Source: Clostridia bacterium (lineage in GTDB: Bacteria > Bacillota_A > Clostridia > UMGS1883). From it: 64,000 nt of DNA. Both the position numbers and the translations under genes were made by a program. The notes beneath the pieces are model-generated. The model saw nothing but the letters and a program-made list of their open reading frames with translations, did not search any database and was not told the origin of the DNA. Where the stretch lies: positions 7,342-71,341 of the forward strand of contig JAFUJZ010000024.1 of the NCBI GenBank assembly GCA_017467965.1. The letters are read 5' to 3'. Position 1 is the first letter of the stretch. Each line of letters opens with the position of its first letter. Below, piece by piece: positions 8,223 to 16,435 of the stretch.

Positions 8223-8947
8223 TGTGCCGCGGCACTTGCTTCCTTCCAGCCCGAAATTCCTGCAGTGCACATAGCTGTAAAAAGCCTTTGCCTCAGTCCG
8301 GGGAATTTAGCTTCCATATCACGTAAAAGCTTTTTTACCTCTTCACGCATTGTATTGCCGTCTGCCTCGCATTTATTTTTTACAATGGGCAGTTCTTCTT
8401 TTTCTGCAAAGCTTTTTACAAACCACTCAGGCATATAAATCATAGGTCTTATAACCCAGACCTCCTTGCGGTCAAGGTATGTAACGGGCGAAAAGCACCC
8501 CAATCTGCCCTCAAAAATCTGATTCATCCAAAAGGTTTCCACAACGTCGTCATAGTGGTGCCCAAGTGCAACCTTGTTACTGCCTATCTCCTTTGCAGCC
8601 TCATTGAGTGCACCGCGACGCATGTTTGCACAAAGACTGCACGGATTTTTTTCGCGTCTTACATCAAATATGATTTCACGGATATCTGTCTTTTTAACAT
8701 AATAGGGCACATCGAGCTTTTCACACAGCTCTTTAATAGGCGAAAAATCCATGCCCTCAAAGCCCATGTCGATACTTATTGCAGACAGTGTAAACTTTTC
8801 GGGATAAAACCTTTTTAGTGCCGCCAGCGTCACCAAAAGAGTAAGGCTGTCCTTGCCACCCGATATTCCTACAGTAATATGGTCGCCTTCCTTTATCATA
8901 TTGTAATCTTCAACAGCTTTACGCATATAGCTCAAAGCTTTTCTCAT
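8204..8947 (-). CDS. TtcA-like tRNA 2-thiocytidine synthetase family, PP-loop ATPase
   Basis: The 247-residue protein has the PP-loop SGGKDSLT near residue 30, the conserved CSLCANMRRG and the HHYDDVVETFWMN motif, as in TtcA, which adenylates C32 of tRNA and inserts sulfur using a 4Fe-4S cluster. A third cysteine lies near CEAD, towards the C-terminus. The protein is somewhat shorter than E. coli TtcA, as is usual in Clostridia, where such paralogues are often annotated only as tRNA 2-thiocytidine family. The gene is monocistronic, and its last five codons form part of the terminator stem. Confidence 0.85.
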   Translation of the reverse strand: MRKALSYMRKAVEDYNMIKEGDHITVGISGGKDSLTLLVTLAALKRFYPEKFTLSAISIDMGFEGMDFSPIKELCEKLDVPYYVKKTDIREIIFDVRREKNPCSLCANMRRGALNEAAKEIGSNKVALGHHYDDVVETFWMNQIFEGRLGCFSPVTYLDRKEVWVIRPMIYMPEWFVKSFAEKEELPIVKNKCEADGNTMREEVKKLLRDMEAKFPGLRQRLFTAMCTAGISGWKEASAAAQKNKRK

Positions 8948-8964
8948 ATAATCACCTGCTTTTC

Positions 8965-9016
8965 AAGGCTCCCTTGTGTGAAGAGCGCTGTCGGCATCGC
9001 CGACTGAGGGATTGTC
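8965..9016. repeat. Dispersed palindromic repeat copy
   Basis: A compact nested palindrome: outer TCCCT...AGGGA and inner GTCGGC-atc-GCCGAC. I recognise the general pattern (GGCTCCCTTGTGT...GACTGAGGGATTGT) as one scattered through many gut Firmicutes genomes; that is from memory. It lies in the 320-bp non-coding stretch between the divergent ttcA-like and rplM genes. Confidence 0.6.
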
Positions 9017-9090
9017 TAAATCCTCAAATCTTCTTTATTATACAACGAATATTATCTCTCTGCAACACAATTTTTTCATTTTGCCTCGCG

Positions 9091-9133
9091 AGAAAACGAG
9101 AGATTTAAAGAGAAAACAAGAGAAAACCAGAGA
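9091..9133. repeat. Three direct repeats AGAAAACNAGAGA upstream of rplM
   Basis: AGAAAACGAGAGA (9091), AGAAAACAAGAGA (9111) and AGAAAACCAGAGA (9121) are near-identical 13-mers at 20- and 10-bp spacing, 37 bp upstream of the rplM -35. They could be helically phased protein sites or chance low-complexity sequence. Confidence 0.45.
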
Positions 9134-9169
9134 TACTCAAGACTTTTTTATTTTTTTATAAAAAAGGTG

Positions 9170-9198
9170 TTGACATTTTTAACCCTGTGTATTAAAAT
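9170..9198 (+). promoter_or_regulatory. Strong sigma-A promoter of rplM-rpsI
   Basis: Perfect TTGACA (9170-9175), 17-bp spacer and TAAAAT (9193-9198), with an A/T-rich run just upstream that would suit an UP element. Confidence 0.85.
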
Positions 9199-9268
9199 AC
9201 ATCATGCTGAAAGAAAAAAACCACAAACCAAGGTTTATTTCAAATATACAAAAACGGAGGTAATTTCA

Positions 9269-9706
9269 ATGAAAAGCTACATGGAAAATGCCGGCACAGT
9301 AAAGAGAAGCTGGTATATTATCGATGCTACAGGCAAGAGCTTAGGACGTGTTGCTGCAGAAGCTGCAAGCATCCTTCGCGGTAAGAACAAGCCCACATTC
9401 ACACCTCACGCAGACTGTGGTGATCATGTAATCATCCTCAACTGCGATGCAGCTGTACTTACAGGTAACAAGCTTAACCAGAAAATGTACCGTCACCACA
9501 CAGGTTGGGTAGGCGGCCTTAAGGAAGTATCCGCAAAGGATATGATGGCTAAGCATTCCGACAGAGCTATGTACATGGCTGTAAAGGGTATGCTCCCCAA
9601 GACAAGCCTTGGCGCTAAGGCACTTACTCGTCTTAGAGTATACAAAGGCGCAGAACACAACAACGCTGCTCAGATGCCCGTGGCATGGACAGGCGAAATT
9701 AAGTAA
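9269..9706 (+). CDS. rplM: Ribosomal protein L13
   Basis: The 145-residue protein matches L13 throughout: MENAGTVKRSWYIIDATGKS at the start, GKNKPTFTPHADCGDHVII, and VKGMLPKTSLGAKALTRLRVY near the end. It is an early-assembly protein of the 50S subunit. The start at 9269 follows GGAGG by eight bases and gives normal family length; the longer frame upstream would run through the promoter. It is co-transcribed with rpsI, 15 bp downstream, the usual pairing. Confidence 0.97.
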   Translation: MKSYMENAGTVKRSWYIIDATGKSLGRVAAEAASILRGKNKPTFTPHADCGDHVIILNCDAAVLTGNKLNQKMYRHHTGWVGGLKEVSAKDMMAKHSDRAMYMAVKGMLPKTSLGAKALTRLRVYKGAEHNNAAQMPVAWTGEIK

Positions 9707-9721
9707 GGGAGGTAATTAACA

Positions 9722-10117
9722 ATGGCAGTAACACAGTATTTCGGTACAGGTAGAAGAAAGAAGTCCGTTGCAAGAGTTCGTCTTGTACCCGGCACAGGTA
9801 ATGTTATTATCAACAAGAGAAGCCTTGATGATTACTTCGGTCTTGAAACACTCAAGGTTATCGTTCGTCAGCCCCTCACACTTACAGGTACAGTTGACAA
9901 GTTCGACGTAATCTGTAACGTTCAGGGTGGCGGTTTTACAGGTCAGGCAGGTGCTATCCGTCACGGTGTAGCTCGTGCACTCCTTAAGGTAGACGAAGAA
10001 GCATACCGTTCCGACCTCAAGAAGGCAGGTTTCCTCACAAGAGACCCCAGAATGAAGGAAAGAAAGAAGTACGGTTTGAAGGCAGCTCGTCGTGCTCCTC
10101 AGTTCTCCAAGAGATAA
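9722..10117 (+). CDS. rpsI: Ribosomal protein S9
   Basis: The 131-residue protein has the S9 signatures [38 protein letters not shown] and the basic C-terminal tail ending in QFSKR that reaches the ribosomal P site. GGAGG lies ahead of its ATG and it follows rplM by 15 bp. A strong terminator comes right after. Confidence 0.97.
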   Translation: MAVTQYFGTGRRKKSVARVRLVPGTGNVIINKRSLDDYFGLETLKVIVRQPLTLTGTVDKFDVICNVQGGGFTGQAGAIRHGVARALLKVDEEAYRSDLKKAGFLTRDPRMKERKKYGLKAARRAPQFSKR

Positions 10118-10138
10118 CAGATATACAGTTGTCTTTCT

Positions 10139-10172
10139 ACAGCAGGTTTTCTCAGGAAAACCTGCTGTTTTT
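10139..10172 (+). terminator. Terminator of the rplM-rpsI operon
   Basis: ACAGCAGGTTTT and AAAACCTGCTGT around a CTCAGG loop, followed by TTTTT. Confidence 0.9.
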
Positions 10173-10239
10173 ATATTCGCATAAGCATTTTGTACATTTT
10201 ATTTTCAAAAGACAGAATAATTTTTTTTAATTTTACCGA

Positions 10240-10268
10240 TTGAACTTTTTACATAAATGCGGTATAAT
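10240..10268 (+). promoter_or_regulatory. Promoter of the MATE exporter gene
   Basis: TTGAAC (10240-10245), 17 bp and a perfect TATAAT (10263-10268). The expected start lies only about 10 bp before the attenuator-like hairpin. Confidence 0.75.
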
Positions 10269-10284
10269 TTATCCATCGAGCAGC

Positions 10285-10325
10285 AAATGCGTAAGTCCAG
10301 ATTTGAGGACTTACGCATTTTTTGC
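10285..10325 (+). promoter_or_regulatory. Attenuator-like hairpin in the 5' leader of the MATE gene
   Basis: A perfect 14-bp stem, AAATGCGTAAGTCC with GGACTTACGCATTT around an 8-nt loop, followed by a T-rich tract, makes a full intrinsic terminator between the promoter and the MATE start at 10345. Transcription should mostly stop here unless something relieves it, so it is probably a conditional terminator. Confidence 0.65.
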
Positions 10326-10344
10326 GTTTTTAGGAGGTTTTTAA

Positions 10345-11751
10345 ATGGAACAAATCAATCAGGATTTTCTCGTTACGGAAAAACTCGGAAAGCTTATGAG
10401 GAAATATGCAATACCTTGTATTATTTCCTTACTTGTAGGAGCATTGTATAATATTGTTGACCAGATATTTATTGCAAACGCAGATTATCTCGGTTCATAC
10501 GGCAATGCCGCCAATACTGTTGTGTTTCCGCTTACAGTAATTGCTCTCGGCATCGCCGTCATGATTGGTGACGGCTCGTGTGCATTTGTCAGCATATCAC
10601 TTGGCGCAAACAGAAGAGATGCTGCGCACAAAAGCGTGGGAAGTGCTGTTCTTTTATGTATTATCAGCAGTATTGTATTAACAGCAATATATCTGCTTTT
10701 TATGGACCCCATTTTGACCGTGTTCGGCGGAAGAGTAAATGAAGAAACATTTGCTCATGCAAAGGAATATTTCTTTTGGATAGCACTTGGTATTCCTTTT
10801 TACATATTCGGGCAGGCAATGAATCCGATTATCCGCTCAGACGGCAGCCCTAAATTTGCGATGTTTGCTATCCTTACCGGTGCAATAACAAATATTATTC
10901 TTGATCCTATATTTATTTATCCATTGAAAATGGGTATGATGGGTGCCGCAGTAGCAACAGTAATCGGGCAAATCCTTACGGCGTTGCTTTCTCTTTGGTA
11001 TATCTGCCGTATGAAATCCTTAAAGCTTAGTAGACACAGCTTTGGATTTTTCGGTGGTATTATGAAAAGGTTTTTATCGCTTGGTCTTACGAGCTTTCTT
11101 GCACAGATTTCACTCGTTATTTCAATGGCGGCGGTACAGAATATGTGTACCAAATATGGTGCAATGGACAAAATTTTCGGTCAGCCTGAGTATTCACAAA
11201 TACCTCTCGCAGTTTTAGGTATAGTAATGAAATTTTTCCAAATCGCAATTTCAATTTCTATAGGTCTTGCCGCAGGTTGTATTCCGATTGTCGGATACAA
11301 CATTGGTGCGAACAGAAAAGACAGAGCAAAGAAGCTGTTCACCTACCTTCTTTTAGCTGAGGCAGCTATCGGTTTAATTGCATTATTTATTGTTGAAGTC
11401 TTTCCGCAACAGCTCATCGGCATTTTCGGTGCGGGAAACGAAAGCGTATATTATACTGAATTTGCAATTAAGAGTTTCCGTATTTACCTTTGCATGATGG
11501 TACTTGCAATGATAAACAAAGGCTCGTTTATATATTTACAGGCTCTTGGGAAAGCAGCTCTTTCTACAACAATATCTTTGACAAGAGAAATAATATTTGG
11601 CGTTTTTCTTCCGATTATTTTCCCTATTTTCTGGGGCTTGGACGGTATACTGTACTCTTTCCCTGCGGCAGATATACTAACTTTTGTTATAGCGGTCATT
11701 ATTATACGCAAAACTTATAAAGAGCTAAATTCCAATCCGTTAAAAAACTAA
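10345..11751 (+). CDS. MATE-family multidrug/cation antiporter
   Basis: The 468-residue protein is a 12-helix MATE exporter. Features include the opening RKYAIPCIISLLVGALYNIV with DQIFIA, a pseudo-repeat in the second half (from about residue 235) and AxxxGCIPIVGYNIGANRKDRAKK, the family motif near the loop between the halves. It should expel cationic drugs or metabolites against a Na+ or H+ gradient. AGGAGG precedes the ATG. The gene is alone, downstream of its own promoter and a terminator-like hairpin, which suggests induced expression. Confidence 0.9.
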   Translation: MEQINQDFLVTEKLGKLMRKYAIPCIISLLVGALYNIVDQIFIANADYLGSYGNAANTVVFPLTVIALGIAVMIGDGSCAFVSISLGANRRDAAHKSVGSAVLLCIISSIVLTAIYLLFMDPILTVFGGRVNEETFAHAKEYFFWIALGIPFYIFGQAMNPIIRSDGSPKFAMFAILTGAITNIILDPIFIYPLKMGMMGAAVATVIGQILTALLSLWYICRMKSLKLSRHSFGFFGGIMKRFLSLGLTSFLAQISLVISMAAVQNMCTKYGAMDKIFGQPEYSQIPLAVLGIVMKFFQIAISISIGLAAGCIPIVGYNIGANRKDRAKKLFTYLLLAEAAIGLIALFIVEVFPQQLIGIFGAGNESVYYTEFAIKSFRIYLCMMVLAMINKGSFIYLQALGKAALSTTISLTREIIFGVFLPIIFPIFWGLDGILYSFPAADILTFVIAVIIIRKTYKELNSNPLKN

Positions 11752-11776
11752 ATTTGTTATTTAATATTTTTAATTT

Positions 11777-11795
11777 ACCTATTGACAAAGTAGGT
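11777..11795. promoter_or_regulatory. Rrf2-type operator ACCTA-N9-TAGGT over the trpB2 promoter
   Basis: The 19-bp dyad ACCTATTGACAAAGTAGGT contains the -35 hexamer. It is the exact reverse complement of the operator at 17904-17922 upstream of metY, so the same regulator should bind both. Confidence 0.7.
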
Positions 11796-11810
11796 GTTTA
11801 GTGTTATTAT
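11782..11810 (+). promoter_or_regulatory. Sigma-A promoter of the T-box trpB2 operon
   Basis: TTGACA (11782-11787), 17-bp spacer and TATTAT (11805-11810), upstream of the T-box leader. The -35 lies inside the operator dyad. Confidence 0.8.
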
Positions 11811-11821
11811 CATATCAAAGT

Positions 11822-12084
11822 TAATAAACTTAAACCGTTGAGACAGAAAAAAGTCAGTCACCAATTCTTCCAGCGAGCGGATTACGGTGTGAGTTCCGCA
11901 GAATTGCCTGAGTAATATGGGCTGTCGAGGGCGGCGTTAAATGCGCTGACGTTAACTCGCGTTAGGAGTCGGAGATGTGTTGGCATCTCGCAGAGGGGTT
12001 TCAAAGCCCGAACCAAGGTGGCACCGCGGAATTATAAATTTTCGCCCTTGAATTGTATGTTTTTATGCAATTCAAGGGTTTTTT
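11822..12084 (+). promoter_or_regulatory. T-box leader responding to uncharged tRNA-Trp
   Basis: The conserved T-box AACCAAGGTGGCACCGCGGA is at 12011-12030, followed by a terminator (12045-12084: CCCTTGAATTG / CAATTCAAGGG plus TTTTTT). Stem I can be folded: GACAG (11842-11846) pairs with CTGTC (11922-11926), and CAATTCT pairs with AGAATTG above. The specifier position just above the lower stem, one purine before it, reads TGG (11918-11920), the Trp codon. The T-box bulge TGGC has a variable C matching the G73 discriminator of bacterial tRNA-Trp. Uncharged tRNA-Trp should therefore allow read-through into the operon. Confidence 0.88.
12045..12084 (+). terminator. T-box conditional terminator
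   Basis: Perfect 11-bp stem CCCTTGAATTG / CAATTCAAGGG followed by TTTTTT. It should compete with the antiterminator that contains the T-box sequence. Confidence 0.88.
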
Positions 12085-12184
12085 AATTTCCGCAAAGAAA
12101 GGAAGGTGTATTTTTACAAGGGGTGTCATATTATATCAAGCAGCACAAATAAGGCCGTATTAAATAAAGAAAGGATGTATTAAA

Positions 12185-13558
12185 ATGACAGAAAACAAAA
12201 TTCCCTACAAAATTTATTTGAACGAAAATGAGATGCCCACTGCTTGGTACAATATGCGTGCAGACATGAAAACCAAGCCTGCCCCTTTATTAAATCCTGC
12301 AACACTTAAGCCTATGGGCAAAGAGGAGCTTTCCGGTGTGTTCTGTGAAGAGCTTGTCGAGCAGGAGCTTGACGATACCACAGCCTATTTCCCAATCCCC
12401 ACCGAAATCCGTGATTTTTATAAGATGTACCGTCCTGCTCCGTTAGTTCGGGCATACTGCTTAGAAAAAAAGCTCGGCACACCTGCAAAAATCTACTACA
12501 AATTTGAAGGTAACAACACCTCTGGCAGTCACAAGCTCAATTCTGCCATTGCACAAGCCTATTACGCCAAAAAGCAGGGTCTCCGCGGCGTGACTACAGA
12601 AACAGGTGCAGGTCAGTGGGGCACGGCGCTTTCCATGGCATGTTCATACTTTGACCTTGACTGTAAGGTCTATATGGTAAAATGCTCATACGAGCAAAAA
12701 CCCTTCCGCCGTGAGGTAATGCGTACCTACGGTGCATCTGTTACTCCCTCTCCCTCTATGGAAACACAGGTAGGTAAAAAGATTTTACAGGAGTTCCCCG
12801 GCACAACAGGCTCATTGGGCTGTGCAATAAGTGAGGCTGTTGAAAAGGCAACAACCAGCGAGGGTTATCGCTATGTATTGGGCAGTGTACTAAATCAAGT
12901 GCTTTTGCATCAGAGCATTATCGGTCTTGAAACAAAAGCCGCACTTGATAAATACAATATCAAGCCCGACATAATCATCGGCTGTGCAGGCGGCGGCAGT
13001 AACCTTGGCGGTCTTATAGCCCCCTTTATGGGCGAAAAACTCCGCGGCGAAAAGGACTATCGCATTATTGCAGTAGAACCTGCCTCCTGCCCCAGTTTTA
13101 CAAGAGGCACATACGCATATGACTTCTGTGATACAGGCATGGTTTGTCCCCTTGCCAAGATGTATACCTTAGGAAGCGGATTTATCCCGTCTCCTAACCA
13201 CGCAGGCGGGCTCAGATATCACGGTATGAGCTCCACTCTGTCTGAGCTTTATCACCAGGGCTTAATGGAAGCCGTGAGCGTAAAGCAGACAGATGTTTTT
13301 GAAGCCGCAGAGCAGTTTGCCCGCGTTGAAGGCATACTTCCCGCTCCCGAAAGCAGCCATGCAATACGTGTTGCCATTGACGAAGCGTTGAAATGCAAGG
13401 AAACAGGTGAAGAAAAGACAATCGTCTTCGGCTTAACAGGCACAGGCTACTTTGACATGGTAGCTTATGAAAAATTCCATGAGGGACAAATGAGCGACTA
13501 TATTCCTACCGATGATGATTTAAAAAAGAGCCTTTCAAAGCTCCCTTATATTAGATAA
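12185..13558 (+). CDS. TrpB2-type tryptophan synthase beta-like PLP enzyme
   Basis: The 457-residue protein belongs to the longer TrpB-like (TrpB2) branch. It has the PLP-lysine motif GSHKLNSA (Lys about 117), ETGAGQWG, the phosphate-binding GCAGGGSNLGG and SSHAIRVA near the C-terminus. The reaction should be indole plus serine to tryptophan. No trpA or other trp gene is nearby, so it may salvage indole. It lies behind a T-box with a Trp specifier, which supports a role in Trp supply. An ECF S-component follows by 16 bp. Start chosen at the ATG after AAAGGATG. Confidence 0.9.
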   Translation: MTENKIPYKIYLNENEMPTAWYNMRADMKTKPAPLLNPATLKPMGKEELSGVFCEELVEQELDDTTAYFPIPTEIRDFYKMYRPAPLVRAYCLEKKLGTPAKIYYKFEGNNTSGSHKLNSAIAQAYYAKKQGLRGVTTETGAGQWGTALSMACSYFDLDCKVYMVKCSYEQKPFRREVMRTYGASVTPSPSMETQVGKKILQEFPGTTGSLGCAISEAVEKATTSEGYRYVLGSVLNQVLLHQSIIGLETKAALDKYNIKPDIIIGCAGGGSNLGGLIAPFMGEKLRGEKDYRIIAVEPASCPSFTRGTYAYDFCDTGMVCPLAKMYTLGSGFIPSPNHAGGLRYHGMSSTLSELYHQGLMEAVSVKQTDVFEAAEQFARVEGILPAPESSHAIRVAIDEALKCKETGEEKTIVFGLTGTGYFDMVAYEKFHEGQMSDYIPTDDDLKKSLSKLPYIR

Positions 13559-13574
13559 TAATGACGGTGATTTT

Positions 13575-14078
13575 ATGAAAACTTCTGTACAAAAAACAGT
13601 ATTTGCGTCACTTCTTGCAGCTCTGGTGTGCGTAGCTACGATGATTATTAAGCTGCCGTCTCCTTTGGGAGGCTATATGAACTTAGGTGATTGTGTAGTT
13701 CTCTTATCCGGTTGGATGCTAACTCCGTTCTACGGTTTTCTTGCCGCCGGTATAGGCTCGCTTCTTGCCGATATTTTCTCAGGCTTTATACTTTACGCCC
13801 CCATAACCTTTCTGACAAAAGGACTTATGGCAATCTGTGCACATTTTGTATTTAAGCTTACGGAGAAAAGAATGGGCAATTTCCCCTCAAGAATTTTAAG
13901 CGGCACCTTTTCAGAAATTATTATGATTTCCTCCTATTATATCTTCGAAGGCTTTTTATACGGATTTATACCTGCCTTGTCCAATATGCCTGCAAACATC
14001 ATTCAAGGCGTTTTCGGATTAATTTTAGGTATTATTCTTATAAAAATTTTTGAGAAACACATTATTCATCAGTTATAA
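13575..14078 (+). CDS. ECF transporter S-component, possibly for tryptophan or a precursor
   Basis: The 167-residue membrane protein has about six helices and the opening LPSPLGGYMNLGDCVVLLSGWML typical of small substrate-binding (S) components of ECF transporters. These use a shared EcfA/A'/T energising module, not encoded here. It follows trpB2 by 16 bp in the same T-box operon. By context its ligand should be tryptophan, indole or another precursor; TrpP-type S-like proteins are known for tryptophan. That assignment is inference from position, since the ligand cannot be read from sequence. Confidence 0.85.
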   Translation: MKTSVQKTVFASLLAALVCVATMIIKLPSPLGGYMNLGDCVVLLSGWMLTPFYGFLAAGIGSLLADIFSGFILYAPITFLTKGLMAICAHFVFKLTEKRMGNFPSRILSGTFSEIIMISSYYIFEGFLYGFIPALSNMPANIIQGVFGLILGIILIKIFEKHIIHQL

Positions 14079-14086
14079 ATCAACAT

Positions 14087-14117
14087 AAAAACCGCGGCTA
14101 AGTTAGCCGCGGTTTTT
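14087..14117. terminator. Bidirectional terminator between the ECF gene and rrf2
   Basis: AAAAACCGCGGCTA / TAGCCGCGGTTTTT around AGT, with T-runs for both directions. It encodes the last codons (KNRG, stop) of the leftward Rrf2 gene. Confidence 0.9.
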
Positions 14118-14510
14118 CATTAAATCCTCAAGGGTGATATTATCGAAATATTCATTTGCCATTTTATGAAAACCCTTCCACATAGGAAGCGTGGGACATT
14201 TTTCTGCCTTTTCGCACTTGGGTGCATCACATTCAAGGCATGCAACAGGTGCCAAGCCGTCTGTAAGACGTAAGATATCGCCCACACGATATTCGTGCGG
14301 TGCTTTTGACAGCTTATATCCGCCGCCCTTACCATGAACGCCCTCCACCATGTTATTCTTCGTAAGAATAGGCATAATCCGTTCAATGTATTTAAGCGAT
14401 AGCTCCAGTCTTTCGGCAACAGACTTCATGGGTATATACCCCTCGCTCCCATGCTCAGCAAGGTCGAGCAGTACTCTTAGGGCATATCGTCCTCTTGTCG
14501 AAATCATCAT
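14103..14510 (-). CDS. Rrf2-family Fe-S or redox-sensing repressor of sulfur genes
   Basis: The 135-residue protein starts MMISTRGRYALRVLLDLAEH, the Rrf2/IscR/CymR winged-helix opening. It has the recognition region SLKYIERIMPIL and wing GKGGGYKL, then a cysteine cluster ACLECDAPKCEKAEKC (Cys 91, 94, 99, 105) that could hold an Fe-S cluster or sense thiols. It lies 17 bp downstream of metF on the same strand, so it should be controlled by the metF promoter, whose operator it probably binds (autoregulation). Its likely targets are the ACCTA-N9-TAGGT sites at metF, metY-cysK and trpB2. It is closer to cysteine-bearing IscR than to B. subtilis CymR. Confidence 0.88.
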   Translation of the reverse strand: MMISTRGRYALRVLLDLAEHGSEGYIPMKSVAERLELSLKYIERIMPILTKNNMVEGVHGKGGGYKLSKAPHEYRVGDILRLTDGLAPVACLECDAPKCEKAEKCPTLPMWKGFHKMANEYFDNITLEDLMKNRG

Positions 14511-14527
14511 ATCATTTTCCTCCTTAG

Positions 14528-15406
14528 TTATTTACCTAAAATATCTGAAAGATTGCTTTGTATTTTCTGAGCAACATCGGGGTTGTTCATGGAATATACA
14601 TGCACATTTGTTATGTTGTTTGCATACAAATCTATAATCTGGTCCGTTGCATATGCAATACCTGCCTGCTTCATAGCGTTAGGGTCTGAGCCGAATTTGT
14701 CAACAATACTCTTAAATCGCTGTGGCATAAATGAGCCCGAAAGCTTGATTGCTCTTTCTACCTGCTTTGCGTTTGTAATCGGCATAATACCGGGTATAAC
14801 AGGCACGGTTATGCCTGCTTCGCGGATTTTGTAAAGGAAATTGTATAAAAGGTTGTTATCAAAAAACATCTGTGTGGTCAAAAAATCACAGCCTGCATCA
14901 ACCTTTTCCTTAAGATACTTTATATCCTCTTTTTGATTTATGCTCTCGGGATGTATCTCAGGATAGCACGCACCGCCTATGCAAAAATCACTGTTAGCAC
15001 TTTTGAGCTCGTGGATCAGCTCAACCGCATGTTTATAGTCCCATTTTGACCGATCTGTACCTTCAAGCTCCTTTGGTATATCACCGCGAAGAGCCATAAC
15101 ATTCGTAATGCCTGCATCTTTAATCGCTTGGATTTTTTCATGTACGGTCTCCTTTGTGGACGAAACACAGGTAAGATGCGCCAGTGTAGGCACATTGTAG
15201 AGCTGTTTTATGTTTTTTGCAATATCAAGTGTATATTTACTCGTTCCGCCGCCTGCACCGTATGTAACGCTCATAAATGACGGTTTGAGCTTTGCAATCT
15301 CCTCCGTTGCACTCTTTACGCTTTCAAAGCCCATTTCGGTTTTGGGCGGGAAAACCTCAAAGGATAAAGACAGTGTATCTTTTGTAACTAAATCTATAAT
15401 TTTCAT
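14528..15406 (-). CDS. metF: Methylenetetrahydrofolate reductase
   Basis: The 292-residue TIM-barrel protein has SLSFEVFPPKTEMGFES, SVTYGAGGGTSKYTLD and HLTCVSSTKETV near the start, and the FAD-binding and folate-contact region MALRGDIPKE. It reduces 5,10-methylene-THF to 5-methyl-THF for methionine synthesis. The end (CFIGGACYPEIHPES, LTTQMFFDN, VPVIPGIMPITN) is full length. It shares its transcript with the Rrf2 gene and has its own operator-promoter. Confidence 0.95.
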   Translation of the reverse strand: MKIIDLVTKDTLSLSFEVFPPKTEMGFESVKSATEEIAKLKPSFMSVTYGAGGGTSKYTLDIAKNIKQLYNVPTLAHLTCVSSTKETVHEKIQAIKDAGITNVMALRGDIPKELEGTDRSKWDYKHAVELIHELKSANSDFCIGGACYPEIHPESINQKEDIKYLKEKVDAGCDFLTTQMFFDNNLLYNFLYKIREAGITVPVIPGIMPITNAKQVERAIKLSGSFMPQRFKSIVDKFGSDPNAMKQAGIAYATDQIIDLYANNITNVHVYSMNNPDVAQKIQSNLSDILGK

Positions 15407-15434
15407 TTTTTTGCTCCATTACTGCTTTTTATTT

Positions 15435-15464
15435 ATTATACTACTTTTCAAGTAGGTTAGTCAA
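15435..15464 (-). promoter_or_regulatory. metF-rrf2 promoter with internal operator
   Basis: Minus strand: TTGACT (15459-15464), 18-bp spacer and TATAAT (15435-15440). The spacer holds the dyad CTACTTTTCAAGTAG (15441-15455), which matches the 3' half TAGGT and the centre of the sites at 17904 and 11777. Binding would block polymerase directly. Confidence 0.75.
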
Positions 15465-15468
15465 CTGT

Positions 15469-15506
15469 AAAAATGCCGACACTCATGCTAAGTGTCGGCA
15501 TTTGTT
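15469..15506 (-). terminator. Terminator of metY-cysK
   Basis: AAATGCCGACACT / AGTGTCGGCATTT around a 7-nt loop, with a T-run on the minus strand. It overlaps the cysK stop by two bases and separates it from the metF promoter. Confidence 0.85.
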
Positions 15507-16434
15507 ATTCTTGAAACAGCGGTGTCGAGAGGTATCTGTCTCCCGTATCAGGTAGCAGGACAACAATGTTTTTCCCTTCGTTTTCAGGGCGTAGTGCAAG
15601 CTGTATTGCCGCATAGGTTGCCGCGCCTGATGATATTCCTACAAGCACACCTTCGCTCTTGCCGATTAGTCTGCCTGTTTCAAAGGCATCCTCGTTTTCC
15701 ACCGTTATTATTTCATCATAAACATCGGTATTCAAAACATCGGGTACAAAGCCTGCACCTATCCCCTGTATTTTGTGTGCTCCTGAGACTCCCGTTGACA
15801 ACACGGGTGAATCCTTCGGCTCAACTGCCACAATTTTGACATCGGGATTTTTGGATTTTAAGTATTCACCCACACCTGTTATTGTGCCGCCCGTACCTAC
15901 GCCGGCAACAAAAATATCAACCTTACCGTCCGTATCTGAGTATATTTCGGGGCCTGTTGTTTCTCGGTGTGCTTTAGGGTTATTGGGGTTTACAAACTGC
16001 CCCGGGATAAAGCTGTGAGGGATTTCATTTGCGAGCTCTTCGGCTTTTGCTATAGCTCCCTTCATGCCTTTTGCCCCCTCTGTTAAAACAAGCTCTGCAC
16101 CGTAAGCCTTCATCAACTGACGGCGTTCAACGCTCATGGTTTCGGGCATAACAAGAATTATCCTATAGCCTCTTGCCGCGCTTACTGCTGCAAGCCCTAT
16201 GCCGGTATTGCCGCTGGTCGGTTCAATAATGACACTGCCTTCTTTTAGTTTGCCTTCCTCTTCCGCTGCGTCAATCATCGCCTTTGCAATACGGTCCTTT
16301 ACAGAGCCTGCGGGATTAAAATATTCAAGCTTTGCCAAAACCTTTGCCTTAAGCTTCAATTTCTTTTCAATATTGGAAAGCTCCAAAAGAGGTGTTTTTC
16401 CTACAATTTGATCCGCTGATGTATAAATACTCAT
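15505..16434 (-). CDS. cysK: Cysteine synthase (O-acetylserine sulfhydrylase)
   Basis: The product (309 residues) has the PLP-lysine motif [11 protein letters not shown], the [10 protein letters not shown] loop and [14 protein letters not shown]. It replaces the acetyl group of O-acetylserine with sulfide to make cysteine. I start at the ATG at 16434 ([19 protein letters not shown]), preceded by AAGGAGGGTTAAA and one base after the metY stop; the longer frame would run into metY. It is coupled to metY, forming a two-gene sulfide-assimilation operon. Confidence 0.95.
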   Translation of the reverse strand: MSIYTSADQIVGKTPLLELSNIEKKLKLKAKVLAKLEYFNPAGSVKDRIAKAMIDAAEEEGKLKEGSVIIEPTSGNTGIGLAAVSAARGYRIILVMPETMSVERRQLMKAYGAELVLTEGAKGMKGAIAKAEELANEIPHSFIPGQFVNPNNPKAHRETTGPEIYSDTDGKVDIFVAGVGTGGTITGVGEYLKSKNPDVKIVAVEPKDSPVLSTGVSGAHKIQGIGAGFVPDVLNTDVYDEIITVENEDAFETGRLIGKSEGVLVGISSGAATYAAIQLALRPENEGKNIVVLLPDTGDRYLSTPLFQE

Positions 16435-16435
16435 T

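Noticed and set aside
10257..10451. Overlapping ORF that includes the attenuator stem and the start of the MATE gene
   Set aside because: Weak ribosome site, starts within the promoter and runs 107 bp into the exporter gene in another frame; looks like chance.
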